Source: SVTX01 sp045658225 (GTDB lineage Bacteria; Bacillota; Clostridia; Oscillospirales; CAG-272). From it: a DNA stretch of 64,000 bases. Shown piece by piece: positions 8,085 through 16,265 of this stretch; position 1 is the first letter of the stretch; every line of letters begins with the position of its first letter. The stretch spans positions 1 to 64,000 of the forward strand of contig JAZOUO010000068.1 in the NCBI GenBank assembly GCA_045658225.1, read 5' to 3'. A program made the translations under genes and the position numbers. Below the pieces are notes generated by a model. It saw nothing but the letters and a program-made list of their open reading frames with translations, made no database searches and had not been told where the DNA came from.

Positions 8085-8717
8085 TCAGTTTTCCCAGAGC
8101 TTAAGTACTGCGGACAGCACCGCCTCGGAAATTTCCTCAACGCTTCCTGCGGCGTTGATACATACTATGTTTTCACCCTTGTTTTTGAGTAGGTCTATCA
8201 CGTTTATAAACGTCTTGCGCGTTTTGTCAAGATATTCGTAGGTTTCGAATATCTCCGTGCTTACGTGACGGGCGTTGATCCTCTCCAGACTCTGTGCAGG
8301 CTCAAGATCAAGGAATATGCACAGGTCGGGACGGCGGATGTCGGGATTTTCGAGGTTGAGCTCCATAACTCTCGGGAGTCCTATCTGCACGCCCTGATAA
8401 GCTAGAGACGAGTAATAATATCTGTCGCTTATGGGACAGATACCTGCCTCGAGCAGTGCGTTTATGCCGTCGTTTTCTCTTGTGTTATGGTGGGCTCTGT
8501 CGTTTGCGAACATCACGGCAAGCTGATCGTCCGTGACCTTAACTCTGCCCGAAAGCACCTCACGTATGGCGAGTCCCGACGGATATTTTGTGGGCTCGGC
8601 GGAGACGTGAGTTTTTATTCCGCGCTCTGCGAGATTTTTTGAGAGGAGCTGAATCTGTGTGGATTTGCCCGCGCCGTCAATACCCTCAAAGACTATAAAT
8701 TTTGCAGTGTTTTTCAT
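8085..8717 (-). CDS. tmk: Thymidylate kinase
   Basis: A 210-residue enzyme that phosphorylates dTMP to dTDP in DNA precursor synthesis. Evidence: P-loop FEGIDGAGKST (residues 10-20), the DRYYYSSLAYQG substrate motif, and CIFLDLEPAQSLERI followed by a short LID and C-terminal helix. The length matches the family (about 205-215). It sits between trkH and the CHAP gene with gaps of about 30 bases, suggesting co-transcription with the potassium genes for convenience rather than function. Confidence 0.96.
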   Translation of the reverse strand: MKNTAKFIVFEGIDGAGKSTQIQLLSKNLAERGIKTHVSAEPTKYPSGLAIREVLSGRVKVTDDQLAVMFANDRAHHNTRENDGINALLEAGICPISDRYYYSSLAYQGVQIGLPRVMELNLENPDIRRPDLCIFLDLEPAQSLERINARHVSTEIFETYEYLDKTRKTFINVIDLLKNKGENIVCINAAGSVEEISEAVLSAVLKLWEN

Positions 8718-8745
8718 GTTTTTATCTTTCTATTTGTATTTGCTC

Positions 8746-10263
8746 TTATTTTTCAAGCCATACGGACGGAGAGAAAAGAAGGAGCATGGGGAAAAGCTCA
8801 AGTCTGCCGAAAAGCATATCAAATGAAAGCACCAGCTTCGACGCGTAGGAGAGTGAAGCGAAGTTGCTTGTAGGGCCTACGTCACCAAGACCAGGACCTA
8901 TATTATTTATACATGCGGCAACTGCCGAGAACGTAGTCTCAATGCTTCTGCCGTCAAATATTGCTACTAAAAGGAACGAGCCGAAGAATATAAATGCGTA
9001 TGTAATCATAAAGGCAAAAACGCCTCTTTGAGTGTCCTTGTCAACTGTCTTTCCTTCAAAGTGCACCGCCTTAACGCGGCGGGGATGTATCATATGACGC
9101 ACTTCTGCCATAGTGCTCTTGAGGGCTATTACGAGTCGGCTTATCTTTATGCCGCCGCCCGTTGATCCCGCGCACGCGCCGATGAACATTATTATCAGAA
9201 GCACGGTCTTTGAGAGATTGCCCCACAGATTAAAGTCATCCGAGGCAAAGCCCGTGGTGGAGATTATGGTGGATACCTGGAAAACCGAGTGTCGCAGAGT
9301 GTCTGCAATATTTCCAAATCGCTCAAACGTATCAAAGGCGATGAATGCGGTAGCACCGACAACAACACCAACAAACCAGCGAAGCTCCTCGGAGAACAGA
9401 GCGGAAAGAGCCTTGCCCGTGATGATAAGGTAATAAAGGTTGAAATTGATCGCGAAAAGCAACATGAATACAGATAGCACCCAAATGCAGTATTCGGGAT
9501 GAGCGACAGTGCCGCCAAACGAAACCATGCTGTCGGGCCAAATAGAGAAGCCTCCAGTGCCTGCGGTTGAGAAGGCCGTAGTCAGCGCCTCGTAAAGATC
9601 CATGCCACCGAAAAGCAGGAGAGCGGTACAGACAAGCGTCATTACAATATAAATGCCGTACATTATGCCTGCGGTCTTTTTAATTGTGGGAACAATTTTA
9701 TCGACCTTCGGACCGGGCATTTCCGCACGCATGACGTGAACAAGACGCGAGGACTTCATATCCTGCTGAGGCATTACCGCTAGTACGAATACAAGCACTC
9801 CCATACCGCCTATCCAGTTTGTAAAGCTACGCCAGAAGAATACACCTCTCATTCCCATCATAGCAGATTCCGAGCTCAACTCAGGTGTCCAGAGCTTTGC
9901 GAATGCGTCTGCACCGAGCACGCTTGAGCCCGTCGTGGAAAATCCTGAAGCAGTCTCAAAGAACGCGTCGATATAATTAGGGATAAGCCCCGAAATTACA
10001 AAAGGAAGCGCACCGAAAAGAGACAGGACTATCCAGGACAATCCTACCGTTATGAAGCCCTCTTTGACTCCAAGGGTCTTGTCCGCGGGCTTGAATATTA
10101 CCATCAGCGCGCCCAGAACAAGCAGGGCAGATATGGGAATGACGAAAGCCCAAATATTCAGAAATTCACCGTATATAAGCGATACAGTCAAAGGGAGCAG
10201 CATAAGCGCGCCCTCTGCAAGTAAGAGCTGACCGGTGATATACCGTATCATTTTGAAATTCAT
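8746..10263 (-). CDS. trkH: TrkH/KtrB-family potassium uptake channel
   Basis: A 505-residue integral membrane protein with the four pseudo-repeat M1-P-M2 layout of the SKT superfamily. Selectivity-filter segments are visible as ASGFSTTGSSV, AFSTAGTGGFS, STIISTTGFASDDF and AACINNIGPGLGDVG. A conserved Arg-containing block (SRLVIALKS) and a GACAGSTGGGIK turn precede the fourth repeat. The C-terminal RLELFPMLLLFSPSVW is the usual TrkH tail. It forms the K+-conducting pore gated by the RCK protein encoded immediately upstream (9-base gap). High confidence in family; cation selectivity (K+ versus Na+ dependence) not determined. Confidence 0.96.
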   Translation of the reverse strand: MNFKMIRYITGQLLLAEGALMLLPLTVSLIYGEFLNIWAFVIPISALLVLGALMVIFKPADKTLGVKEGFITVGLSWIVLSLFGALPFVISGLIPNYIDAFFETASGFSTTGSSVLGADAFAKLWTPELSSESAMMGMRGVFFWRSFTNWIGGMGVLVFVLAVMPQQDMKSSRLVHVMRAEMPGPKVDKIVPTIKKTAGIMYGIYIVMTLVCTALLLFGGMDLYEALTTAFSTAGTGGFSIWPDSMVSFGGTVAHPEYCIWVLSVFMLLFAINFNLYYLIITGKALSALFSEELRWFVGVVVGATAFIAFDTFERFGNIADTLRHSVFQVSTIISTTGFASDDFNLWGNLSKTVLLIIMFIGACAGSTGGGIKISRLVIALKSTMAEVRHMIHPRRVKAVHFEGKTVDKDTQRGVFAFMITYAFIFFGSFLLVAIFDGRSIETTFSAVAACINNIGPGLGDVGPTSNFASLSYASKLVLSFDMLFGRLELFPMLLLFSPSVWLEK

Positions 10264-10272
10264 ATTTTACCC

Positions 10273-11640
10273 TCACAAAAGAATATCTTCGAGCGTATAC
10301 AAGCGATCCTTGGCGGTGACAACTACTACACTGTCTCCCACCTCAAGGGTCGTCTGTCCGTTGGGGTATAGGACGTCTCCGCCGCGTATGATTGCCGCGA
10401 CAAGAAGATTTCTTTTGAGCTTCAAGTCCTTGAGCTGTATGCCCGTCTGACTGAAGTCGCCGCCGACGTCGAATTCCAATGCCTCGACCTTGTTATCCGC
10501 AAGCTTGTAGAGGGTTTTTATGGTGCTTTGAGATGCGTTGCTCTTGAGATTTGCAAGACCGCGGACGTATCTTATTACGTGGGTTGCGGTTATGTATTTA
10601 GGATTGATATCCGAGTCAATTCCCGCGGCTTCGGAAAGCTTTCCAAAGGACTGTGCAGTAACTCGGGCTATTACCTTGTCAACGCCGTGATTTTTTGCGA
10701 ACATAGATATGATGATATTGTTCTTGTCATCAGATGTCATAGCTACGCAAGCATCGGCAGAGTCGATACCCTCCTCGACTAAAAGATCGGGGTCTGCGGC
10801 GTCTCCGCAGATTATCTCTGCCTTAGGGAAGAGGTCGGCGAGCTCGCGGCATACCTCTTCGTCACGCTCAATTATTGTCACACGGAAGCCGCCTGACGAG
10901 AGCATATTGGCGAGATATCTTGAAATACTGTTGCCGCCAATTATAAACACGCCCTTGATTTTTTTGACGAATATTCCAAGCTTTACAAAAAAGTCGGATA
11001 TATCCTTACGGGATGCTGTCATTGAGATATAGTCTCCCTCGCGAATGATATAATCACCACCCGGGATGACTACCTCGTCGCCGTGTCTGACGGCGCAGAT
11101 GAGGACGTTTGTGGAATATTTTGAACGAAGCTCCATAAGCTTTTGGCCTACAAGGGGATGGTCATCGTCGATATAAATGTCAAGTACCTCAACGCGTCCC
11201 TTGGCAAACTTATCAAGCTTCATAGCGACAGGGAAGCGGATGATTCTCGCCGCCTCGCGCGCCGCCTCGTATTCGGGGTTAACAATGAGGTCTATTCCAA
11301 GCTCCTCGCACATATAATTCCTTTGCTTTAAGTACTGAGGATTGCGGACTCTTGCTATTGCGTGAGCTGCACCGAGACGCTTTCCTATCATACAGCAGAG
11401 CAGGTTGAGCTCGTCCTCGGTAGCTACCGATATGATCACATCGCAATTCTGCACACCGGCCTCTCGCTGAATATCAACGGAAGCTCCGTTGCCTACCACC
11501 CCGAAAACGTCGTATTTATTAACTACTTCATCAATAAGGGAGGGATTTTCGTCAATTACTGTGACATTGTGCCCCTCTGCACATATGGAAGATATCAAGG
11601 TGTCGCCAACAACACCGTTTCCAATAACAACTATTTGCAT
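10273..11640 (-). CDS. trkA: TrkA regulatory subunit, two RCK modules
   Basis: A 455-residue cytoplasmic protein with two tandem RCK_N-RCK_C modules. The first NAD-binding turn is VIGNGVVGDTL near the N terminus with acidic VIDENP; the second is IIGGNSISRYL near residue 230 with VTIIERDEE. TrkA_C domains follow each. It gates the TrkH pore in response to nucleotides such as NAD(H) or ATP and, in many Bacillota, c-di-AMP. First gene of the leftward unit, with a good promoter 79 bases upstream of its start. I looked for a ydaO-type c-di-AMP riboswitch in the leader and saw none. Confidence 0.96.
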   Translation of the reverse strand: MQIVVIGNGVVGDTLISSICAEGHNVTVIDENPSLIDEVVNKYDVFGVVGNGASVDIQREAGVQNCDVIISVATEDELNLLCCMIGKRLGAAHAIARVRNPQYLKQRNYMCEELGIDLIVNPEYEAAREAARIIRFPVAMKLDKFAKGRVEVLDIYIDDDHPLVGQKLMELRSKYSTNVLICAVRHGDEVVIPGGDYIIREGDYISMTASRKDISDFFVKLGIFVKKIKGVFIIGGNSISRYLANMLSSGGFRVTIIERDEEVCRELADLFPKAEIICGDAADPDLLVEEGIDSADACVAMTSDDKNNIIISMFAKNHGVDKVIARVTAQSFGKLSEAAGIDSDINPKYITATHVIRYVRGLANLKSNASQSTIKTLYKLADNKVEALEFDVGGDFSQTGIQLKDLKLKRNLLVAAIIRGGDVLYPNGQTTLEVGDSVVVVTAKDRLYTLEDILL

Positions 11641-11718
11641 AGTGCTCTCCGATTGTCTTGTGATTGTTTTTCATAACTGCAAAGAACTGCAACAAAAAAC
11701 AGTTTCGCATTCTAATAT

Positions 11719-11747
11719 ATTATACCACAAACCCCAATTTATTGCAA
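11719..11747 (-). promoter_or_regulatory. Promoter for trkA-trkH-tmk
   Basis: Read leftward, TTGCAA (11742-11747) and TATAAT (11719-11724) have a 17-base spacer, in an otherwise AT-rich gap. Confidence 0.75.
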
Positions 11748-11815
11748 TAGATTTTACAATATTTAATATTATGCACAGTGATTTTATTACGCAAAAGACA
11801 TTTATGTCTAAACAG

Positions 11816-11845
11816 AAAAAGAACGATCAGAATTGCCGTTCTTTT
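11816..11845 (-). terminator. Second of two tandem terminators behind fucI
   Basis: A perfect 10-bp stem AAAAAGAACG/CGTTCTTTTT with a 10-base loop lies downstream of the fucI stop in the leftward direction, backing up the stronger hairpin at 11861-11893. Confidence 0.8.
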
Positions 11846-11860
11846 TAATAATCTCTAAAA

Positions 11861-11893
11861 CAATTGGGGAGGAGCGTTGCTCCTCCCCAATTG
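11861..11893 (-). terminator. Terminator of the sugar-import/fucI operon
   Basis: A perfect 15-bp stem (11861-11875 with 11879-11893) has a GTT-type loop and is followed leftward by TTTT. It begins 10 bases after the fucI stop codon. Confidence 0.88.
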
Positions 11894-11903
11894 AAGTATT
11901 ATA

Positions 11904-13733
11904 TTATTTGTACATGGGACCATAGGTCGCGCAAGCGCGGTAGTCCTGACCTTCCTTATCCATACCAAATGCATTCCAAGCAGCGGGACGGTAGATGTCG
12001 TCCTCGGGAACGTTGTGCATGCAAACGGGGATGCGGAGCATAGAGCACATAGTAATAAGGTCTGCGCCTATGTGACCGTAGGAAATAGCGCCGTGGTTAG
12101 CGCCCCAGTTCATCATAACCTCATAAGCGGTCTTGAAGGGAGAACCTTCCTTGCCGTCGCAACGAGGAGCGAACCAAGTGCAGGGCCATGTGGGGTTAGT
12201 TCTTTCCATAAGTGTATCCGAAACTTCGTCGGGAAGGTTTACAGTCCAACCCTCCGCGATCTGAAGAACGGGACCGAGACCCTTAACGAGATTCATACGA
12301 ATCATAGTGCAGGGCATTTCTGCCTTGGTTGTGTAGTGGCTGGAGAATCCGCCGCCGCGGAAGTTATCCTGACCTGCTTCGCACCAAACGGTAGCTTCGG
12401 TCATCTTCTTGATATCCTCGTCGGTGACTTCCCACCATCTCTTCATGGTAGCGTTGCCGTTTTCATCGGTGCAAACGCCGGAAGCGTCAAGACAAGCAGC
12501 ACCGGAGTTGAGAAGGTGAATAATACCGTTGGACTCGGCTGCCTTGCCTTCAAGCTTGTAGCCCGTGACTCTTTCGGTAGCCTCACCCGACCAATATGTA
12601 CGAACGTCAGCAAATATCTGAGCTCTGTGTGTAAGCAATCTCATCATAAGCATGCTCATGCCGTTGAGAATGTCGTTCTCGGTTGCGAGAGTGTAAGGCT
12701 CACGAGCGCCCTCATAGTCAAACGTAGAGGAGAGAAGAGCCTCGGGGTAGTCACAGTTGGGCCAGTGGTCTGTCCACTGTCTCTGACCCTGGAAACCGCC
12801 TGCGATTGCGTTGTGTCCAACCTTTTCTTCCTCGAACTTGTCGGAAAGACGGGGGTTGCCTGCCATAAGGTCCTTGATTATACAGTACATCTTAACAGTG
12901 AACTCCCACTGCTTTTCCTTTTCTTCGGGAGTGAACTTGATGCGAACCTTCTCGCCGAGAAAATCAACCTCTTCGGGATTGTCATCTCTGCCTTCCTTGC
13001 AGTGTTCCTTAGTCCAAGCAAGAGCCTTCTGGTAGTCCTCTTCACAGTAGATTCCTTCTTCCATTCTACGAAGGATCTCAACCTCGTCAACGGACTCAAC
13101 TCTCATGCCAAAGTATTCCTCAAGCATAGCCTGATCCATGATAGAGCCTGCAATACCCATGCACTGCGAGCCGATCTGGAGATAGGACTTGCCTCTCATT
13201 GTTGCAACAGCAACAGCTGCGCGACCGAAGCGGAGAAGCTTTTCTTTAACGTCCTCAGGCATCTGTGTGACCTGATCTCTATCCTGTACTTCATGTCCGT
13301 AGATACCGAATGCGGGGAGACCCTTCTGAGCATGACCCGCAAGCACTGCTGCAAGGTAAACTGCACCGGGACGCTCTGTGCCGTTAAAGCCCCAAACGCC
13401 CTTGATTGTGTGGGGATCCATATCCATTGTCTCGGAGCCGTAGCACCAGCAGGGAGTTACGGAGAGAGTGATGGAAACGCTTTCCTTCTTAAACTTATTA
13501 GCGCAAGCAGCGGCCTCGGGAACGCGACCTATACATGTGTCTGCCATAACTACACGAACGGGCTCGCCGTTGGAGTAGAAAAGATTTTCCTCAAAGAGCT
13601 TTTTAGCAGCTTCAGCCATAGCCCAAACGAGGGGCTCAAGGGATTCACGCATCATCTGGGGTCCGCGTCTGCCGTCAACTATAGGACGGATACCGATTAC
13701 GGGATAATCGCCAACGTATCTGTTCTGTGCCAT
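11904..13733 (-). CDS. fucI: L-fucose isomerase
   Basis: A 609-residue enzyme that interconverts L-fucose and L-fuculose (and often D-arabinose and D-ribulose), the first catabolic step after import. Strong landmarks are NRYVGDYPVIGIRPIVDGRR at the start, DTCIGRVPEAA, PCWCYGSETMDMDP, and metal/catalytic positions Glu352 in ATEND, Asp376 in FADVRTYW and His547 in GANHGA. The 24-residue spacing of the first two equals that of E. coli FucI Glu337/Asp361. It is slightly longer than E. coli FucI (591). GGAGG lies 7 bases before ATG. It is last in the operon ATPase-permease-binding protein-fucI. An antisense open frame covers it but is a shadow. No kinase or aldolase gene is adjacent. Confidence 0.97.
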   Translation of the reverse strand: MAQNRYVGDYPVIGIRPIVDGRRGPQMMRESLEPLVWAMAEAAKKLFEENLFYSNGEPVRVVMADTCIGRVPEAAACANKFKKESVSITLSVTPCWCYGSETMDMDPHTIKGVWGFNGTERPGAVYLAAVLAGHAQKGLPAFGIYGHEVQDRDQVTQMPEDVKEKLLRFGRAAVAVATMRGKSYLQIGSQCMGIAGSIMDQAMLEEYFGMRVESVDEVEILRRMEEGIYCEEDYQKALAWTKEHCKEGRDDNPEEVDFLGEKVRIKFTPEEKEKQWEFTVKMYCIIKDLMAGNPRLSDKFEEEKVGHNAIAGGFQGQRQWTDHWPNCDYPEALLSSTFDYEGAREPYTLATENDILNGMSMLMMRLLTHRAQIFADVRTYWSGEATERVTGYKLEGKAAESNGIIHLLNSGAACLDASGVCTDENGNATMKRWWEVTDEDIKKMTEATVWCEAGQDNFRGGGFSSHYTTKAEMPCTMIRMNLVKGLGPVLQIAEGWTVNLPDEVSDTLMERTNPTWPCTWFAPRCDGKEGSPFKTAYEVMMNWGANHGAISYGHIGADLITMCSMLRIPVCMHNVPEDDIYRPAAWNAFGMDKEGQDYRACATYGPMYK

Positions 13734-13822
13734 AATAATTCCTCCAATTTATATAGTCTTTATAGGTTTCGATTTTAGTGATTTTAAATTTAATTAATTT
13801 CAGAGTAGCCACTCTACTTCAA

Positions 13823-13852
13823 AGTCCCTCCCTGCCAAAACAGGGAGGGACT
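13823..13852 (-). terminator. Intra-operon hairpin between the binding-protein gene and fucI
   Basis: A perfect 12-bp GC-rich stem (13823-13834 with 13841-13852) is followed leftward by a weak TTTG tract. Such hairpins behind a binding-protein gene usually protect its mRNA 3' end and partly terminate, raising binding-protein levels over downstream genes. Confidence 0.7.
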
Positions 13853-13899
13853 CTGATAATTTAATTATTCAGTTTTTACTGTATAATTGAGCTTAAATA

Positions 13900-14931
13900 T
13901 TAGCCCATGTAGAAGATGTTCTTATCCTTCTGCTCGTCGATGTTCTCGGAAGTGTACCATACACCTGCGATACCAACGTCAGCAACGGATTCGCCAGCGA
14001 TCTTCTTAGCTGCGAGCTCAACTGCTCTGTAGCCGATGTTGTAGGAGTCCTGTGCAACAGAACCAACGAGGAGAGCGTAGTTCTCGCCGTGATCCTTCAT
14101 CCAGTTGTACTGGTTTGTACCTGCGTCGAAACCGCAGAAGAGGATGTCCTTGTAGTTAGCTGCGTTATCGGAGATCTCAGGGAATACTTCGTTAACAACG
14201 CCTTCGTTTGTCATGAAGATGGACTGTGCGCCCCATTCCTTAAGAGCTGTGAGACCGAGCTTGTATTCGCCGGAGTTGTTTGTCTTAACCTCTACCTTGA
14301 TGTCGAGAGTGATGCCTGCATCCTTAGCGGCCTTTTCCATGCCCTCCTTGAATCCAGCGGCTCTATCGATACCTGTGGATGTGGAGTCGTGCTGAATGAT
14401 ACCTACCTTGTAGCCGTTAACTGCAAGGCCGTTATCCTTGAGGTACTTGAAGAAGTTTTCAGCAACTACGCCTGCAGCAGCCTTGTTGTCAGTAGCAACG
14501 CTACCGATAACGGGGTCCTTGCCGGATGTTACGTCTGCGTTGTTGTTGTAGAGACCGGAGTCGAATTCAACTACGGGAATACCCTTTTCGAATGCCTGGT
14601 TGAGCTCTTCGCCGAAGCCAAGACCGATTGTTGCGAGAACGATACCCTTTACGCTCGTATCGTTAAGAGCTGCCTGAACCATCTCTCTCTGTGTACCAAC
14701 AAACTCTTCAGACTCTGCTGTAGGTCCGCGGAAGGTTACCTTGTAGCCGTAATCCTTACCAGCCTGCTCTGCGCCAGCCTTAACAGCCTGCCAGAAAGCG
14801 TGTGTTTCACCCTTTGCGATAACTGCGATTGTGCCATTGCCCTCTTCCTCTTTGGGCTGGCAAGCTACAAATGCACAGAGTGTGCATGTGAGAGCCAATA
14901 CGATCGCGAGGATCTTTGTGAACTTTTTCAT
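13900..14931 (-). CDS. Sugar ABC transporter substrate-binding lipoprotein (RbsB-like)
   Basis: A 343-residue type I periplasmic-binding protein anchored as a lipoprotein: signal peptide then Cys24 in AFVAC, followed by an acidic linker. The mature part begins IAVIAKGETHAFWQAVKAG and has the alternating Rossmann pattern, with ATIGLGFGEELNQA, IPVVEFDSG and a C-terminal NIGYRAVELA helix typical of the ribose/galactose group. It would capture a monosaccharide for the adjacent permease and ATPase. fucI downstream and a mutarotase nearby point to L-fucose, but ligand is inferred. Strong AGGAGG site 8 bases before ATG. A small hairpin (14969-14988) lies in the 82-base gap upstream. Confidence 0.92.
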   Translation of the reverse strand: MKKFTKILAIVLALTCTLCAFVACQPKEEEGNGTIAVIAKGETHAFWQAVKAGAEQAGKDYGYKVTFRGPTAESEEFVGTQREMVQAALNDTSVKGIVLATIGLGFGEELNQAFEKGIPVVEFDSGLYNNNADVTSGKDPVIGSVATDNKAAAGVVAENFFKYLKDNGLAVNGYKVGIIQHDSTSTGIDRAAGFKEGMEKAAKDAGITLDIKVEVKTNNSGEYKLGLTALKEWGAQSIFMTNEGVVNEVFPEISDNAANYKDILFCGFDAGTNQYNWMKDHGENYALLVGSVAQDSYNIGYRAVELAAKKIAGESVADVGIAGVWYTSENIDEQKDKNIFYMG

Positions 14932-15013
14932 TGTGGATTCCTCCTGAAAATTAATAAATTATTTAATAAAAACCTTTCACTAGGTTTTGATTACTGATTT
15001 TTTGCCGTATGGC

Positions 15014-16261
15014 TTACTTTATGTTTTTGTATTCTGCCTTGAGGGCTGCGATCTCTGCAGGAATTGCTTCTGCGCGAGCGTCTGCCTCAGGGTTATTCTT
15101 TGCGGAAAGCGCGTAGTCTTGCTCAATCTTAAGCTCTGCAATTTTTTCCTTAATTTCTCGCTTCTGCTTTTGCGCGGAGGTTTCGATCTTGACTTTGTTA
15201 GCAGACTTCTTCTTGAGCACGTCGAGAAGAACTGCGCCTACAACGATAACACCTGTCACTGCGTATGTAATGAACGTAGCAGAGAGGTTGATGTCGAATG
15301 TCATAAGAGCGATGTTAAGACCCTGACGGATAACTACGAGAATGATAGAGCCGAAGATGGTACCCATTACGGATGCAGCACCACCTGTTGTGCTTGTACC
15401 GCCGATGTAAACGCCGGCAATTGCGTCAAGCTCCATACCGTTACCGGATGCGAGCGTGAGAGAGGGGTTGGCAGCTGTCCAGAAGAGAGCCGCGATACCT
15501 GCAAAGAGACCGCCGATTGCGTAAGCGATGATCTTGTACTTATCTACGTTGATACCCGAAAGACGAGCAGCTTCCTCGTTACTACCGATAGCGAGAATGT
15601 ATCTACCGATCTTTGTCTTGAACATAACTACCATACAGATAGCTGTGAGGATCAATACCCAAACTACACCGATGGGGAAGCCATCGTAGCTGGTGAATAT
15701 CTTCTGGAACCAGCCTGTTGTGGGGTACTTGATAGCAGATGTCTTTTCTGTTATGTACTGGGCTATTACCGAGGTCATACCACGGGAGAAGAGCATTGTA
15801 CCGAGAGTTGCGATAAAGGGAGCAATCTTGCACTTTGCAATAAGTAAGCCGTTTATAACACCGAACAGGAGACCTGTGAGAAGGATGATCGGAATTGTAA
15901 GCCAAAGTGTACCTTCATCCTGAGAAACTCCTGTGGAGCAGATAGCGCCTGCCAAAACGGGAGCACCGATACAAACTGTACCGATAGAAAGGTCGATACC
16001 GCCTGTTGCGATTACGAATGTAACGCCGAGAGCGAGTATTGCATAGGGAACGAGAGACTTGCTCATAAGGAGCAGGTTGCTCTTGCTTGCGAAGTTGGGG
16101 TTGATAAGCGTGAACACAATGAAGAGTGCTATCGTAGCAAGTACGATAACGAGGTTCTGCTTACCCGTTGTCTTAAAATAGTTTACGGTACCTACGCCTG
16201 CCTGGCGCGCCTTACCTCTGAAGTTCAGCTTTGCGCCGAACGGTGTGTTATTGTTTTTCAT
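15014..16261 (-). CDS. Sugar ABC transporter permease (RbsC-like) with a charged C-terminal tail
   Basis: A 415-residue permease of the BPD_transp_2 family: about ten hydrophobic segments, with the characteristic LALGVTFVIATGGIDLSIG, GLLIAKCKIAPFIATLGTM, GSNEEAARLSGINVDKYK and GIAALFWTAANPSLTLASGNGMELDAIAGVYIGG blocks. Residues about 355-415 form an unusual Lys/Glu-rich, helix-prone tail not needed for transport in relatives. ATG 16261 is preferred over an upstream TTG: GGGAGG precedes it, and it lies 4 bases after the ATPase stop, implying coupling. Works with the ATPase and lipoprotein encoded either side as a homodimeric pore. Confidence 0.93.
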   Translation of the reverse strand: MKNNNTPFGAKLNFRGKARQAGVGTVNYFKTTGKQNLVIVLATIALFIVFTLINPNFASKSNLLLMSKSLVPYAILALGVTFVIATGGIDLSIGTVCIGAPVLAGAICSTGVSQDEGTLWLTIPIILLTGLLFGVINGLLIAKCKIAPFIATLGTMLFSRGMTSVIAQYITEKTSAIKYPTTGWFQKIFTSYDGFPIGVVWVLILTAICMVVMFKTKIGRYILAIGSNEEAARLSGINVDKYKIIAYAIGGLFAGIAALFWTAANPSLTLASGNGMELDAIAGVYIGGTSTTGGAASVMGTIFGSIILVVIRQGLNIALMTFDINLSATFITYAVTGVIVVGAVLLDVLKKKSANKVKIETSAQKQKREIKEKIAELKIEQDYALSAKNNPEADARAEAIPAEIAALKAEYKNIK

Positions 16262-16265
16262 AATA

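Noticed and set aside
11641..11903. c-di-AMP (ydaO) riboswitch before trkA
   Set aside because: The gap is too short and lacks the conserved core; only a promoter and two terminators of the opposite unit are seen.
12015..13778. 587-residue open frame antisense to fucI
   Set aside because: It covers a strongly supported fucI in another frame, has no ribosome site and its Cys/His/Ser-rich translation resembles no protein; it is a codon-usage shadow.
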